Shown: piece by piece, positions 43,186 through 52,420 of the stretch
How positions within the stretch are numbered: position 1 is the first letter of the stretch
Layout: each line of letters opens with the position of its first letter
The notes under the pieces: model-generated
Told to the model about the DNA's origin: nothing
Seen by the model: only the letters and a program-made list of their open reading frames with translations
The model's database searches: none
Position numbers and translations under genes: made by a program
Assembly: GCF_000763945.1 (NCBI RefSeq)
Contig: NZ_JQFJ01000001.1
Location: forward strand, 62,001 to 126,000
Length of the DNA stretch: 64,000 nt
Direction: 5' to 3'
Origin: Sphingopyxis sp. MWB1
GTDB taxonomy: Bacteria > Pseudomonadota > Alphaproteobacteria > Sphingomonadales > Sphingomonadaceae

Positions 43186-45633
43186 ATGCAATATTCTGAA
43201 AAACCATGTGAAGTAACCAAGCCTCTTTCCGGGGAACGGGCGTGGCTGCTTTTGTCGGCCTCGCTGCTTGGCCTGATGGCAAGCGCCCCGCTCGCCGCTC
43301 AAGAAGCGCCGCCGCCGCCTGCCGCCGAAAAATCCCCGCCAGCCGACGCCGCCACCGACGAAGATGAGGATGCCGCCGCTGATGCAGCGGCGGAGGAGCG
43401 CGAGGAGCGCCGCGCCGAAGCGCGCGAAAGCAAGGAAATTGCCAGCCCGACGCCTCCGCCGCCCGACGCGATCCTGCCGACGGTCGAACCAATCATCGAC
43501 GATGATGAATTTCGCAAGGCCATCCCGCCGATCCGTGCCGAGGATGACGCCGAACTCGACCGCCCGCTCGAATCGCTCGCCGATTTCGAGAAGCGCTTCG
43601 CTGAACAGGAGCCGGGCGATGCTGGGAACAAGGGAGACACCACCCAACGTGCCGCCGCCGATTCGGATGGAGACGGGGATGAGAGCGACCCCGCCGCCGA
43701 TGATCGTGATGCCGCCGCGCTTCCCGCGCTGGCCGATGGGGATGCGGTCGAATCCATTGGTGATTCGCCGATCACCGATCCCGAACTGCTCGCGCCGCTG
43801 CCACCGATCGAAAGCTTCGATGTCGAACCGGTCGAATTTGCCGAAGCCGATCAGGAGGATCGCAACCGCGAAGTCGCCTATAGCATAGAAGTCACGGGGC
43901 TGGAGGAGGCCGACCAGAGCAGCGAGCTCAACATGGCCGGTACCTTCCGCGAGCTGTCGGCGCTGCATGACGGCGATGGCAAGGCCGAAAATGGCGCGAT
44001 GCTGCGTGCGCGGCTGACTGCTGATGGCGAATTGCTGCAGCGCATCCTGGCGTCCGAAGGCTATTATGACGCCGAAGTCGCGACCCGCATCGAGCGCGGC
44101 GACCGCCAGCAAGCCGAGGCGCCGCAAACCCAGCCGATCCGGGCCGTCCTCACGGTTACGCCGGGGGTGCGCTATAATTTCTCGTCCATCGAGATTCAGG
44201 CCGACCCCACGGTTCCGCCCGATCTCATAGCCGATAATTTCCCGCTTCGCGTCGGCGAGCCGATCGTCGCGCAGCGGGTACAGGGGGCTGAAGCCGCCGT
44301 GGCGCTCAAGCTGCCAGAAGAAGGCTATCCCTTCGCGGTCGTCGGCCAGCGCGATATTCTGCTCGACGGCGTCACGGGCGACGGCGCCTATACGCTTCCC
44401 GTCGACATTGGCCCGCGTGCGCGCTTCGGCGGGGTGGAGACGAAGGGCGACCTTGCCTTTGATGCCGATCATGTCGCGGTGCTCGCCCGGTTCAAGCGCG
44501 GCGATCTTTACGACAGCCGACTGGTCGACGATCTGCGGCAGGCGCTGGTCGCAACGGGACTATTCTCGACCGTCGCCGCCGAGCCTCAGCGCACGGGCGA
44601 AAGCGCGGGCGACGATACCGAATATGTGACGATGATGGTGACGCAGCAGGCCGGACCACCGCGCACGCTCGCCGCCAGCGCGGGCTATGGCACGGGGCAG
44701 GGACTGCGCGTCGAAGGAAGCTGGACCCACCGCAATTTCTTCCCCCCCGAAGGGGCGCTGATCCTGCGCGGGGTTGCGGGCACACAGGAACAGGGCATTG
44801 GCGTGACGATGCGCCGCTCCAACGCCGCGCGCCGCGACCGTACCTTCGAGCTGGTCGCTGAAGCCACGCGCAGCGATTATGATGCGTTCAATGCCATAAC
44901 CGGCCGGGTCGGCGCGCGGGTCAGCTATGAATCGACGCCCATCTGGCAGAAAAAGCTCACCTACGCTTATGGCATCGACCTGATCGCCACGCGCGAGGAT
45001 GATTATGATTTCCAGCGCGGACTGCGCCGCCGCGATTTCTACACGATCCTGGGGCTGACGGGCCAGTTGGGGCTCGACCGCAGCGACAGCCTGCTCAACC
45101 CCACGCGCGGCTTCCGTCTGACCACGTTAATTCAGCCCGAAGGCTCGCTCGCGGGCGATTTTTCGCCCTATGGCCGGTTGCTTTTCGATGCCAGCGGTTA
45201 TCAACCGATCACCGATTCCATCGTCATCGCCGGCCGGCTGCGTATTGGCAGCATATTGGGCGCGGATCGCCAGAAAATCGCCCCCTCGCGGCGCTTTTAC
45301 GCGGGCGGCGGCGGTTCGGTGCGCGGCTTTGGCTATCAGCAATTGGGGCCAAAGGATCCGAACCACGACCCCATTGGCGGGCGCAGCGTCAACGAAGCCG
45401 CGCTGGAGGCGCGCTACCGCTTTGGCAATTTCGGCGTCGTCGGCTTCGTCGATGCCGGGCAGGTGTATCGCGGCCCGACCCCGACGCTGGAAGATATGCG
45501 CTTCGGCATTGGCATAGGCGGACGCTTCTATACCAATTTCGGTCCCATGCGGCTTGATATTGCGACCCCCATCGACCGCAAGCCGGGTGAATCGCGGGTC
45601 AGCGTCTATGTCTCCATTGGCCAGGCTTTCTGA
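43186..45633 (+). CDS. tamA: Outer-membrane translocation and assembly module protein TamA
   Basis: An 815-residue Omp85-family outer membrane protein that works with TamB in building outer-membrane proteins and in phospholipid transport. A signal peptide (about 1-38) is followed by an unusual acidic, Ala/Asp/Glu/Pro-rich low-complexity segment (about 40-210), POTRA-like domains (VAYSIEVTGLE; ILASEGYYDAEV; PGVRYNFSSIEIQ; VGEPIVAQRV) and a 16-strand-type barrel from about 500 ending in VSIGQAF. The RGFGYQ motif of the Omp85 lid loop is present (GSVRGFGYQQLGP). Homologues usually lack so long a spacer. It overlaps tamB by one base, a conserved pairing. Confidence 0.94.
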   Translation: MQYSEKPCEVTKPLSGERAWLLLSASLLGLMASAPLAAQEAPPPPAAEKSPPADAATDEDEDAAADAAAEEREERRAEARESKEIASPTPPPPDAILPTVEPIIDDDEFRKAIPPIRAEDDAELDRPLESLADFEKRFAEQEPGDAGNKGDTTQRAAADSDGDGDESDPAADDRDAAALPALADGDAVESIGDSPITDPELLAPLPPIESFDVEPVEFAEADQEDRNREVAYSIEVTGLEEADQSSELNMAGTFRELSALHDGDGKAENGAMLRARLTADGELLQRILASEGYYDAEVATRIERGDRQQAEAPQTQPIRAVLTVTPGVRYNFSSIEIQADPTVPPDLIADNFPLRVGEPIVAQRVQGAEAAVALKLPEEGYPFAVVGQRDILLDGVTGDGAYTLPVDIGPRARFGGVETKGDLAFDADHVAVLARFKRGDLYDSRLVDDLRQALVATGLFSTVAAEPQRTGESAGDDTEYVTMMVTQQAGPPRTLAASAGYGTGQGLRVEGSWTHRNFFPPEGALILRGVAGTQEQGIGVTMRRSNAARRDRTFELVAEATRSDYDAFNAITGRVGARVSYESTPIWQKKLTYAYGIDLIATREDDYDFQRGLRRRDFYTILGLTGQLGLDRSDSLLNPTRGFRLTTLIQPEGSLAGDFSPYGRLLFDASGYQPITDSIVIAGRLRIGSILGADRQKIAPSRRFYAGGGGSVRGFGYQQLGPKDPNHDPIGGRSVNEAALEARYRFGNFGVVGFVDAGQVYRGPTPTLEDMRFGIGIGGRFYTNFGPMRLDIATPIDRKPGESRVSVYVSIGQAF

Positions 45634-48600
45634 TGAGCGAGACGCCGATCAGCCCGGCAACCGCGCCCGAGGAAGCGGAGGTTCCCGCCGCCGCAACTGG
45701 CAGCCAGGATAGCGGCAATGGCACGGGGCGCAGCTGGCCGCGCCGTCTGGTCCGCGGCACGCTGATCGGGCTTGCTTGGCTTGTGACCTTGCTCGCCATC
45801 TTTCTCATCGGCCTCAACAGCGATGCCGGGCGGCGCTTTGTTATCACCCAGATTGAAAAGCATGAATTTGAAAATGGGATGAAGATCGGCATCGGCCGGC
45901 TCGACGGGTCGCTCTATGGCGCGATGCGGGTGCGCGATTTCACCCTGTCGGACCCCAGGGGCGTTTTTCTTCGCTCGCCCGAAGTGCGGATCGACTGGCG
46001 CCCCTTCGCCTATCTGCTCGATAGTCATCTCGACATACGTTCGGCAACGGCAGAGCGAATGACGCTGCGGCGCCTGCCCGAATTCAAGGAGGTGCCGGAC
46101 AGCGACGAGCCCTTGCTCCCCGACCTTGATATCGACATTGGCCTCTTGCGGATCGACCGGCTGATTATCGGCGAAGCGGTCACCGGCCAGCGGCAGGATA
46201 TGCGCATCGCCGGGAAAGTCGCCATTGCTGACCGCCGCGCACAGGTGACGGCGGATGCTGAAAGCATCGGTGCGGGCACTCCGGGCGGCGGGGCCGGAAA
46301 GGGCGACAAGGCCAAATTGCTGCTCGACGCGGTGCCTGACAAGAACCGGCTTGCGATGACGCTCGACCTTCACGCGCCGCAAGGCGGGGTGATCGCCGCG
46401 CTGGTCGGGGTGAAACAGCCGATGACCCTTCGCCTCGACGGCAAGGGCGATTGGGCCAAATGGGACGGCCGGCTGACCGGCGATCTCGGCACCGCCTCGC
46501 TCGCGCGGCTCGACGTGTCGGCGCGCGACGGACTGTTTGCGGTAAAGGGCACCACCCGCGCCGCGCCCTTTCTGTCGGGGATGCTGGCCTCGCTCTTCGC
46601 CGGGGAAACGGCGGTGGATCTCAAGGGTCGCCTCGCCGAACGCAAGGGGCAGCTTGACGGGCGCCTCGCTTCGGATGCCATGCGGGTGGGGATCAGCGGC
46701 GGCGTCGATCTGGCGCGCAATCATTATGATGATCTGCAACTTGCCATCAATATTTTGCGGCCCAGCGCGCTGGCGCCCGATATCCGCGGCGAGGGGCTGC
46801 GCGCCACCGCCCGGCTCGACGGCGAATTTGCTCAGCCGTTCGTCGATTATCGCGCCAATGCCCGGCGTTTCGCCTTCAACGATCTCAGCGTCGATGCGCT
46901 TCAGCTTGCGGGTCGGGCAAAGGTCGATCCCGACCAGATATTAATCCCGGTCAGCGGGCGCGCCGCGCGGCTGCACGGGCTCGATGTCGTCGCGGGCGGC
47001 ACCATTGCCCCGGTGCAGATGGACGGCGAATTCGCTTATAAAAACGGCCGGTTGCTCAGCGACAATCTGCGCCTGCGCTCGCCGCGCATCAATGCCAGGG
47101 CGATCGTCGTCGCCGACCTCAATCGCGGTTTCTACACCGGCGCGCTCGATGGCCATGTCAATGATTATCATGTCGAAAGCGTCGGCATTTTCGCGGTTGA
47201 AACCGATATCGACCTGCAAACCGCACCCGGCGGCTTTGAACTTGCGGGCAATGTGCGCGCCCGCTCGACCCGACTGTTCAACTCGGGGGTGCAGGATTTT
47301 CTTGGCGGCCATGCGGTGGGCACCGCCGCCATCCGCTATGGCACCGATGGGGTGCTGCGCTTCAACCAGCTTCGCCTGACCGCGCCGCGCCTGCGCGTGA
47401 CGGGTGGCGAGGGGACCTATGCGCTCGACGGCCAGCTCCGCCTCAGCGCGCGGGGCCATTCGAGCGATTATGGCCCGCTTGGCCTGCGCGTCGAAGGCAC
47501 GCTCGCTCAGCCGCGCGCGATCGTCACGGCTGAAAAACCGGGGCTGGGCATCGGCCTTGCCAAGCTGGTCGCGCGGGTCAACAGCGCCCCGGGCGGCTAT
47601 CTGCTCGATGCAAAGGGCGACACCGATTATGGGCCGCTGACCGCCGATGTGTTCCTGCATATGGCGACTGGACCGATGAAGATCGACGTGCGCCGCGCCG
47701 ATTTGGCGGGCATCGGCTTCACCGGCCAGTTGGTGCAGACCAGGGCGGGACCGTTTGAGGGGCGGCTCGACGCCATGGGGGAGGGGCTGGGCGGGCTCAT
47801 CCGGCTCAGTGCCGATGGCGCGCATCAGGCCGCCGCCATCAATGCCCGTGCCAATGGGCTGAGGCTGCCGGGGGCGGCAGGTCTGTCGATGGAATCGGCG
47901 ATTATCGACGCCGATGTCATTTTGTATGACACCCCCCATATCGTCGCTGATGTCCAGATCGCCGGGACGCGCCTTTATGACTATGATATTGCGGTCGCGC
48001 GGGCCAAGATTGATTATCGCGGCGGCACCGGCAAGGCGCAGGCGCTGGTGGAGGGCGAAAGCGGTGTCGCCTTCCGCATCGCCGCCAATGCCGACCTTAC
48101 CCCCGATCTCTGGCGCGCTTCGGTGCGGGGCCGCGCGGGCGGCATTAATTTCCGCACGGACAATCCCGCGCGCATCATTCCGCATCGCGACGATTATGAA
48201 TTGCTGCCGACGACGATCAATCTTGGGCGGCGCAGCAGTGCGCGGGTCGCGGGCCGCTTCGGCGACGGCATTTTTCTGCAAAGCCGTCTCGACCAGGTGA
48301 ATATGGCGATCCTCAACGCCCTCTATCCCGACATGGGGCTGGGCGGGCGCGCCAGCGGCAGCATCGACTTTGCTCAGGCGAACAGCAATGCCTTCCCCCG
48401 CGCCGACGCGCGGCTCAGCATTCGCAATTTTACCCGCACCACCGCCGCCTCGATCAGCGAACCGGTGGACGTCAATCTCGCGGGAAAACTACTCCCCGAT
48501 GGCGGTGAAATGCGCGCGGTCATGCGCCAGCGCGGCACGGTCGTCGGACGGCTTCAGGCCTCGCTCCGCCCCATTGGTCCAGCGGCCGGCTCGTGGATGG

Positions 48601-49922
48601 AACGGCTTCAGGCCGCGCCGCTCGGCGGCGGCTTCCGCTTCAACGGCCCCGCCGACACGCTCTACAGCTTCTTCGGACCCGCCGATCAACAGGTCAGCGG
48701 CCCCGTCGCGGTCGCCGCCGATTTCAGCTGCCGTCTTTCCGACCCCTGCCTCAACGGCGTCGTGCGCGGGCGGAACATGGTCTATGAAAATCAGACCTAT
48801 GGCACCCGCCTGACCGAGATGACCGTGAACGGAAGCTTCACCGGCAACCGCCTTGTCATCGAGCAGGCAAAGGCCAAGGCGGGCGATGGCAGCATCGACG
48901 CCAGCGGCTATGTCAGCCTCTCGTCCGCCGACGGCTATCCGATGAATATTGCCGCGAAGCTCGACAATGCCCAGCTTGCGCGTAGCGACAATATGGGCGG
49001 AAGCGCCACCGGCGATCTGCGTCTGCAAAAAGTGGCGGGGCAGACCGCGATCCTTTCGGGCAATCTGCGCGTGCCAGAGGCGCGCTACCGCGTTGTGCGC
49101 GAAGGGGCGGCGAGCGTCCCGATACTCAGCGGCGTGCGGCGCAAGCCCGCGACGGGGCGGCGGCGGATCAGCGGCGATGGGCTGGCGGCCGTCGGCGGTA
49201 GCCTGTTCGACCTCATCCGCCTCAACATCAAATTGCGCGCACCCGATCAAATCTATGTCTCCGGCATGGGGCTCGAATCCGAATGGCAGGCCGATGTCAC
49301 CCTTAGCGGCACTACGCTGGCGCCACGGGTGAATGGAGAGGTTGAGCTGGTGCGCGGCACGCTCGGCTTTGCGGGCCGATCCTTCACGCTGGAGGAAGGG
49401 CGGGTCACCTTCCCGACGGGCGATGCCTATGATCCCGGAATACGTCTTGTCGCCTCTGAAACGATCGAGGATATCACCGTCAACGTCAATGTGACGGGGC
49501 GCGCCCAGAACCCGCAGATCACTTTCTCCAGTACGCCGGGGCTGCCGCAGGATGAAATTGTCTCGCGCATCCTCTTCGGCGATTCGATTACTAACCTTTC
49601 CCCCTTGCAGGCGGTGCAGCTCGCCTCCTCCCTCAATGCCCTGCGCGGCAGCGGCGGGCTCAGCCCGCTGGGTGCGTTGCAATCGGCGGCAGGGATCGAC
49701 CGGCTGCGCGTGCTCGGCGCCGACGAGACCGAGGGGCGCGGCACCGCCATCGCTGCGGGGCAATATATCTCCAAGGATATTTATCTGGAGGTGATCACCG
49801 ATGGCAAAGGCTATACCGCGACCCAGCTTGAAATCAGCCTGACCCGCGCCTTGTCGATCCTCAGCCAGGCGGGCGGTTCGGGTCAGTCGAACCTCAGCGT
49901 GCGTTACCGCAAGGATTATTGA
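45633..49922 (+). CDS. tamB: Translocation and assembly module protein TamB
   Basis: A 1429-residue AsmA/TamB-family protein. A single N-terminal transmembrane helix (about 41-61, LIGLAWLVTLLAIFLIGL) anchors it in the inner membrane, and a very long periplasmic beta-rich stretch follows, thought to form a hydrophobic groove across the periplasm. The C-terminal 350 residues carry the TamB domain: GQTAILSGNLRVPEARY, GRSFTLEEGRVTFPTGD, SSTPGLPQDEIVSRILFG and the terminal block ending LSVRYRKDY. Length is usual for alphaproteobacteria. The start follows the tamA stop by overlap (TGATG). Confidence 0.96.
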   Translation: MSETPISPATAPEEAEVPAAATGSQDSGNGTGRSWPRRLVRGTLIGLAWLVTLLAIFLIGLNSDAGRRFVITQIEKHEFENGMKIGIGRLDGSLYGAMRVRDFTLSDPRGVFLRSPEVRIDWRPFAYLLDSHLDIRSATAERMTLRRLPEFKEVPDSDEPLLPDLDIDIGLLRIDRLIIGEAVTGQRQDMRIAGKVAIADRRAQVTADAESIGAGTPGGGAGKGDKAKLLLDAVPDKNRLAMTLDLHAPQGGVIAALVGVKQPMTLRLDGKGDWAKWDGRLTGDLGTASLARLDVSARDGLFAVKGTTRAAPFLSGMLASLFAGETAVDLKGRLAERKGQLDGRLASDAMRVGISGGVDLARNHYDDLQLAINILRPSALAPDIRGEGLRATARLDGEFAQPFVDYRANARRFAFNDLSVDALQLAGRAKVDPDQILIPVSGRAARLHGLDVVAGGTIAPVQMDGEFAYKNGRLLSDNLRLRSPRINARAIVVADLNRGFYTGALDGHVNDYHVESVGIFAVETDIDLQTAPGGFELAGNVRARSTRLFNSGVQDFLGGHAVGTAAIRYGTDGVLRFNQLRLTAPRLRVTGGEGTYALDGQLRLSARGHSSDYGPLGLRVEGTLAQPRAIVTAEKPGLGIGLAKLVARVNSAPGGYLLDAKGDTDYGPLTADVFLHMATGPMKIDVRRADLAGIGFTGQLVQTRAGPFEGRLDAMGEGLGGLIRLSADGAHQAAAINARANGLRLPGAAGLSMESAIIDADVILYDTPHIVADVQIAGTRLYDYDIAVARAKIDYRGGTGKAQALVEGESGVAFRIAANADLTPDLWRASVRGRAGGINFRTDNPARIIPHRDDYELLPTTINLGRRSSARVAGRFGDGIFLQSRLDQVNMAILNALYPDMGLGGRASGSIDFAQANSNAFPRADARLSIRNFTRTTAASISEPVDVNLAGKLLPDGGEMRAVMRQRGTVVGRLQASLRPIGPAAGSWMERLQAAPLGGGFRFNGPADTLYSFFGPADQQVSGPVAVAADFSCRLSDPCLNGVVRGRNMVYENQTYGTRLTEMTVNGSFTGNRLVIEQAKAKAGDGSIDASGYVSLSSADGYPMNIAAKLDNAQLARSDNMGGSATGDLRLQKVAGQTAILSGNLRVPEARYRVVREGAASVPILSGVRRKPATGRRRISGDGLAAVGGSLFDLIRLNIKLRAPDQIYVSGMGLESEWQADVTLSGTTLAPRVNGEVELVRGTLGFAGRSFTLEEGRVTFPTGDAYDPGIRLVASETIEDITVNVNVTGRAQNPQITFSSTPGLPQDEIVSRILFGDSITNLSPLQAVQLASSLNALRGSGGLSPLGALQSAAGIDRLRVLGADETEGRGTAIAAGQYISKDIYLEVITDGKGYTATQLEISLTRALSILSQAGGSGQSNLSVRYRKDY

Positions 49923-50158
49923 TGCGCGCCGCCACCATCCTCCTCCCGCTCGCGCTCCTTACGCTGGCCGCCTGCCAGCGCGAGCCCGATTTCGACACCC
50001 GCTTCGACGAAGCACAGGCCGAGATAGAGGCCCGCGCCAAAGCGCTCGACGCAGATATTCAAACCGCAACCGAAGAAAGCGCCTCCGCCGCTCCGGCGGA
50101 CAGGGACTTGCCAGCCGCGCCGTCAGCGGCTACCCCGCCTGCGTCATCTGGGGAGTAG
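49922..50158 (+). CDS. Small lipoprotein downstream of tamB
   Basis: A 78-residue protein with a lipoprotein signal (ILLPLALLTLAAC, Cys19), a short helical, Glu/Ala-rich middle (DEAQAEIEARAKALDADI) and a Pro/Ala/Ser-rich end. ATG 49922 overlaps the tamB stop by one base. Its function is unknown; position suggests a link to the Tam system or simple read-through. Its final codons and TAG stop (50156-50158) form the first conserved block (GGGGAGTAG) of the manganese riboswitch that follows. Confidence 0.8.
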   Translation: MRAATILLPLALLTLAACQREPDFDTRFDEAQAEIEARAKALDADIQTATEESASAAPADRDLPAAPSAATPPASSGE

Positions 50159-50325
50159 CCAGCCGCCCTTGAAAAGGGGCGGGCCGCAGCGTCAACATAC
50201 TCGGTCGAGAGGCCGTGGCGCCGTGGAAGCACCCGTTGCTTGGGCGAGACCAATGGCGTCGAACCTTCCGTCCAGGTCGGGCGGCGAGGTCTCGATGTCT
50301 ATTGGATCACTCGCCGCCCGGCCCC
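50148..50325 (+). promoter_or_regulatory. yybP-ykoY (manganese) riboswitch upstream of the Mn exporter
   Basis: The element has the conserved blocks GGGGAGTAGCC (50150-50160), CGTCAACATACTCGG (about 50191-50205) and GGGCGAGACC (50242-50251) of the yybP-ykoY family, which senses Mn2+. Downstream there is a perfect 11-bp stem, CGGGCGGCGAG (50278-50288) with CTCGCCGCCCG (50310-50320), just before the ribosome-binding region. GGTCTCG (50288-50294) could instead pair with CGAGACC (50245-50251) of the aptamer. These mutually exclusive helices are a plausible expression platform. The gene it controls is a UPF0016 exporter, the typical target. Confidence 0.9.
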
Positions 50326-50334
50326 GGAATTGTC

Positions 50335-50907
50335 ATGGACGCTTTTCTCACCTCGACTGCTATCGTCACCCTCGCCGAAATTGGCGACAAGACGCAGCTT
50401 CTCGCCATTTTGCTCGCCGCCCGCTTTCGGCAGCCGCTTCCCATCATCGCCGGCATATTGGTCGCGACGCTCGCCAACCATGCGCTCGCCGCGCTCGTTG
50501 GCGCACAGGTGGCGACTCTGCTCGACAGCGCGGCCTTCCGCTACGCCGTCGCTTTCTCCTTCATCGCCATGGCCGGCTGGACGCTCATCCCCGACAAGCT
50601 GGACGACGACGAAGCGCCGCGCACGCGGTCGGGTGCCTTCTGGACGACGCTCATCGCCTTTTTCTTCGTCGAGATTGGCGACAAGACCCAGGTGGCGACC
50701 GTCGCGCTCGCCGCTCAATATCAGCAGGTGGCGCTGGTCACCGCGGGTACGACGCTGGGGATGATGATCGCCAATGTCCCTGCGGTCTTTGTCGGAAAGG
50801 CACTGCTCGAACGTCTCAATTTCACATGGGTTCGCGTAGTGGCGGCGCTGCTGTTTCTGGTCCTGGGGGTGTGGCTTGCGCTGCAGACCGCGGGCTGGAT
50901 CGGCTGA
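50335..50907 (+). CDS. UPF0016/TMEM165-GDT1 family manganese exporter
   Basis: A 190-residue inner-membrane protein with six hydrophobic helices in two halves, each carrying the ExGDKT signature: LAEIGDKTQ near residue 14 and FVEIGDKTQ near residue 114. This is the UPF0016 family, bacterial members of which (MneA) export Mn2+. A linker of acidic residues (DKLDDDE) separates the halves. ATG 50335 follows the riboswitch; an earlier in-frame ATG at 50215 lies within the riboswitch and is rejected. The regulatory element supports manganese as the ion and explains how high Mn would turn on the gene. Confidence 0.93.
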   Translation: MDAFLTSTAIVTLAEIGDKTQLLAILLAARFRQPLPIIAGILVATLANHALAALVGAQVATLLDSAAFRYAVAFSFIAMAGWTLIPDKLDDDEAPRTRSGAFWTTLIAFFFVEIGDKTQVATVALAAQYQQVALVTAGTTLGMMIANVPAVFVGKALLERLNFTWVRVVAALLFLVLGVWLALQTAGWIG

Positions 50908-51040
50908 TCGGGAAGGGGCGGGCGCTGTCACACGCAATAGCCACAGGTTATGGGCGGGCGAAGATTCAGCGCTCGCATCGGTCGGCTGCGCTGTTATGCG
51001 TCACGCCAAACATGTCGATAACAATTGAGAGAGGCTCCTT

Positions 51041-52276
51041 TTGACTCGTTACTGGTTCAACATCCCGCTGTGGAAACGCATCCTGCTCGCTCTGGTCCTG
51101 GGGGTCCTTGTCGGCGTGCTGCTGGGCGAGGATGTCCAGTCGATCAAATGGATCGGCGATTTGTTCATCCGCGCGATCAAGATGCTGGTCGTGCCGCTGA
51201 TCTTCTTTTCGCTGGTGTCGGGTATCACCTCGGTCGGCGATATTGGAAAACTGGGCGCGGTCGGCGGGCGCGCCATGGCGCTGTTCATGGCGACGGCGCT
51301 TTTCTCGGTGTCGATGGGCATGATCCTCTCCACCCTCGTCCAGCCGGGACAGGGGCTCGAAATCTCACTGTCGGGCGCCGATATCCCTCCGCCGCCCGAG
51401 CATACGATCACCGAAATGATCGTCCAGCTTGTCCCCGACAATCCGGTGATGGCGATGGCACAGGGCAGCATCCTGCCCGTGATCATCTTCGCCATGCTGT
51501 TCGGAATCTCGATCCTCGCCGTGGGCGAAGAAGGCACACCGCTCGCCCGCGCGATGAATGCGGGGTCGGCGGTGATGCAGAAAATGACCATCTTCGTCAT
51601 GGAGCTCGCCCCCTTCGGCGTGTTCGCGCTGATCGCCTGGGTCGCGGGCAGCTTCGGCTTTGACGCGCTCATCCCGCTCGGCAAGCTCGTCGCGCTCAAC
51701 TATGTCGGCTGCGGTATCATCCTGCTCGTCGTCTATCCGCTGATCATCCGCTTCATCGCGCGCCTGCCGGTGATCGATTTCTATCGCGGGGTGATCGACG
51801 CGCAGGCGGTGGCTTTCTCAACCGCCTCGTCCAATGCCGCGCTGCCCGTCACCTTGCGCTGTGTCGAGCGCAACCTCGGTGTTTCGAAATCCATCGCCAG
51901 CTTTACCGTGGCGCTGGGGGCGACGATCAACATGAACGGCACTGCGATGTATCTCGGCGTGATCGCGCTGTTCGGCGCGCAGGCCTATGGCATCGACCTC
52001 AGCTGGTATTCCTATGTCCTCATCGCGCTCACCGCGACTTTGGGCTCGATTGGCGCCGCCGGGGTTCCGGGGTCGGGGCTGGTGATGATGGGGCTGGTGC
52101 TCTCGTCGATCGGTGTGCCGCTGGAAACCATCGCCTTTGTCGCGGGCATCAACCATCTGCTCGACATGATGCGGACGATGACCAATGTGACCGGCGACGC
52201 CGCCGTAGCGGTGGCGGTAGGCCGGATGGCGGGCGAGATCGATGTGGTCGAATATCGCTCCGACGACGACGTCTGA
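51041..52276 (+). CDS. Dicarboxylate/amino acid:cation symporter (DAACS family)
   Basis: A 411-residue membrane transporter of the glutamate/dicarboxylate:Na+/H+ symporter family (GltP/DctA-like). It has eight helices with two re-entrant loops. The serine-rich SSNAALPVTLRC, the NMNGTAMY motif and the GAAGVPGSGLVM and NHLLDMMRTMTNVTGD segments, all substrate/ion-site features, are intact. The start is a TTG at 51041 preceded by a GAGAGAGG ribosome binding site. It lies 133 bases after the Mn exporter and is convergent with the D-amino-acid dehydrogenase gene. The substrate may be an amino acid or C4-dicarboxylate; the neighbouring D-amino-acid genes hint at an amino-acid role. Confidence 0.92.
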   Translation: MTRYWFNIPLWKRILLALVLGVLVGVLLGEDVQSIKWIGDLFIRAIKMLVVPLIFFSLVSGITSVGDIGKLGAVGGRAMALFMATALFSVSMGMILSTLVQPGQGLEISLSGADIPPPPEHTITEMIVQLVPDNPVMAMAQGSILPVIIFAMLFGISILAVGEEGTPLARAMNAGSAVMQKMTIFVMELAPFGVFALIAWVAGSFGFDALIPLGKLVALNYVGCGIILLVVYPLIIRFIARLPVIDFYRGVIDAQAVAFSTASSNAALPVTLRCVERNLGVSKSIASFTVALGATINMNGTAMYLGVIALFGAQAYGIDLSWYSYVLIALTATLGSIGAAGVPGSGLVMMGLVLSSIGVPLETIAFVAGINHLLDMMRTMTNVTGDAAVAVAVGRMAGEIDVVEYRSDDDV

Positions 52277-52300
52277 GCGATACACCGCCGCCCCCATTCC

Positions 52301-52395
52301 GTCATTGCGAGCGCAGCGAAGCAATCTCCAGTGCTGGTCTAAACGACCGCTGGGGGTGAGAGATGGCTAGATTGCGTCGCTGCGCTCGCAATGAC
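52301..52395. repeat. Long inverted intergenic repeat (palindromic interspersed element)
   Basis: Two 27-base arms, 52301-52327 (beginning GTCATTGCGAGCGCAGCGA) and 52369-52395, are inverted copies with 26 of 27 matches, around a 41-base centre that itself can fold. The sequence is a type of palindromic repeat widespread in alphaproteobacterial intergenic DNA. It fills most of the 144-base gap between two convergent genes, so the RNA from either side would form a strong stem and could stop or protect transcripts. Confidence 0.92.
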
Positions 52396-52420
52396 ATTTT
52401 TCGGACTGGGTAGGGCGCCC

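Noticed and set aside
43098..43199. 33-codon ORF with a GGAG ribosome binding site between selO and tamA
   Set aside because: It could be a leader peptide, but it is very short, overlaps the tamA start out of frame and has no recognisable features; the ribosome binding site match may be chance.
46941..48281. 446-codon minus-strand frame inside tamB
   Set aside because: Antisense shadow of a long repetitive beta-rich coding sequence.
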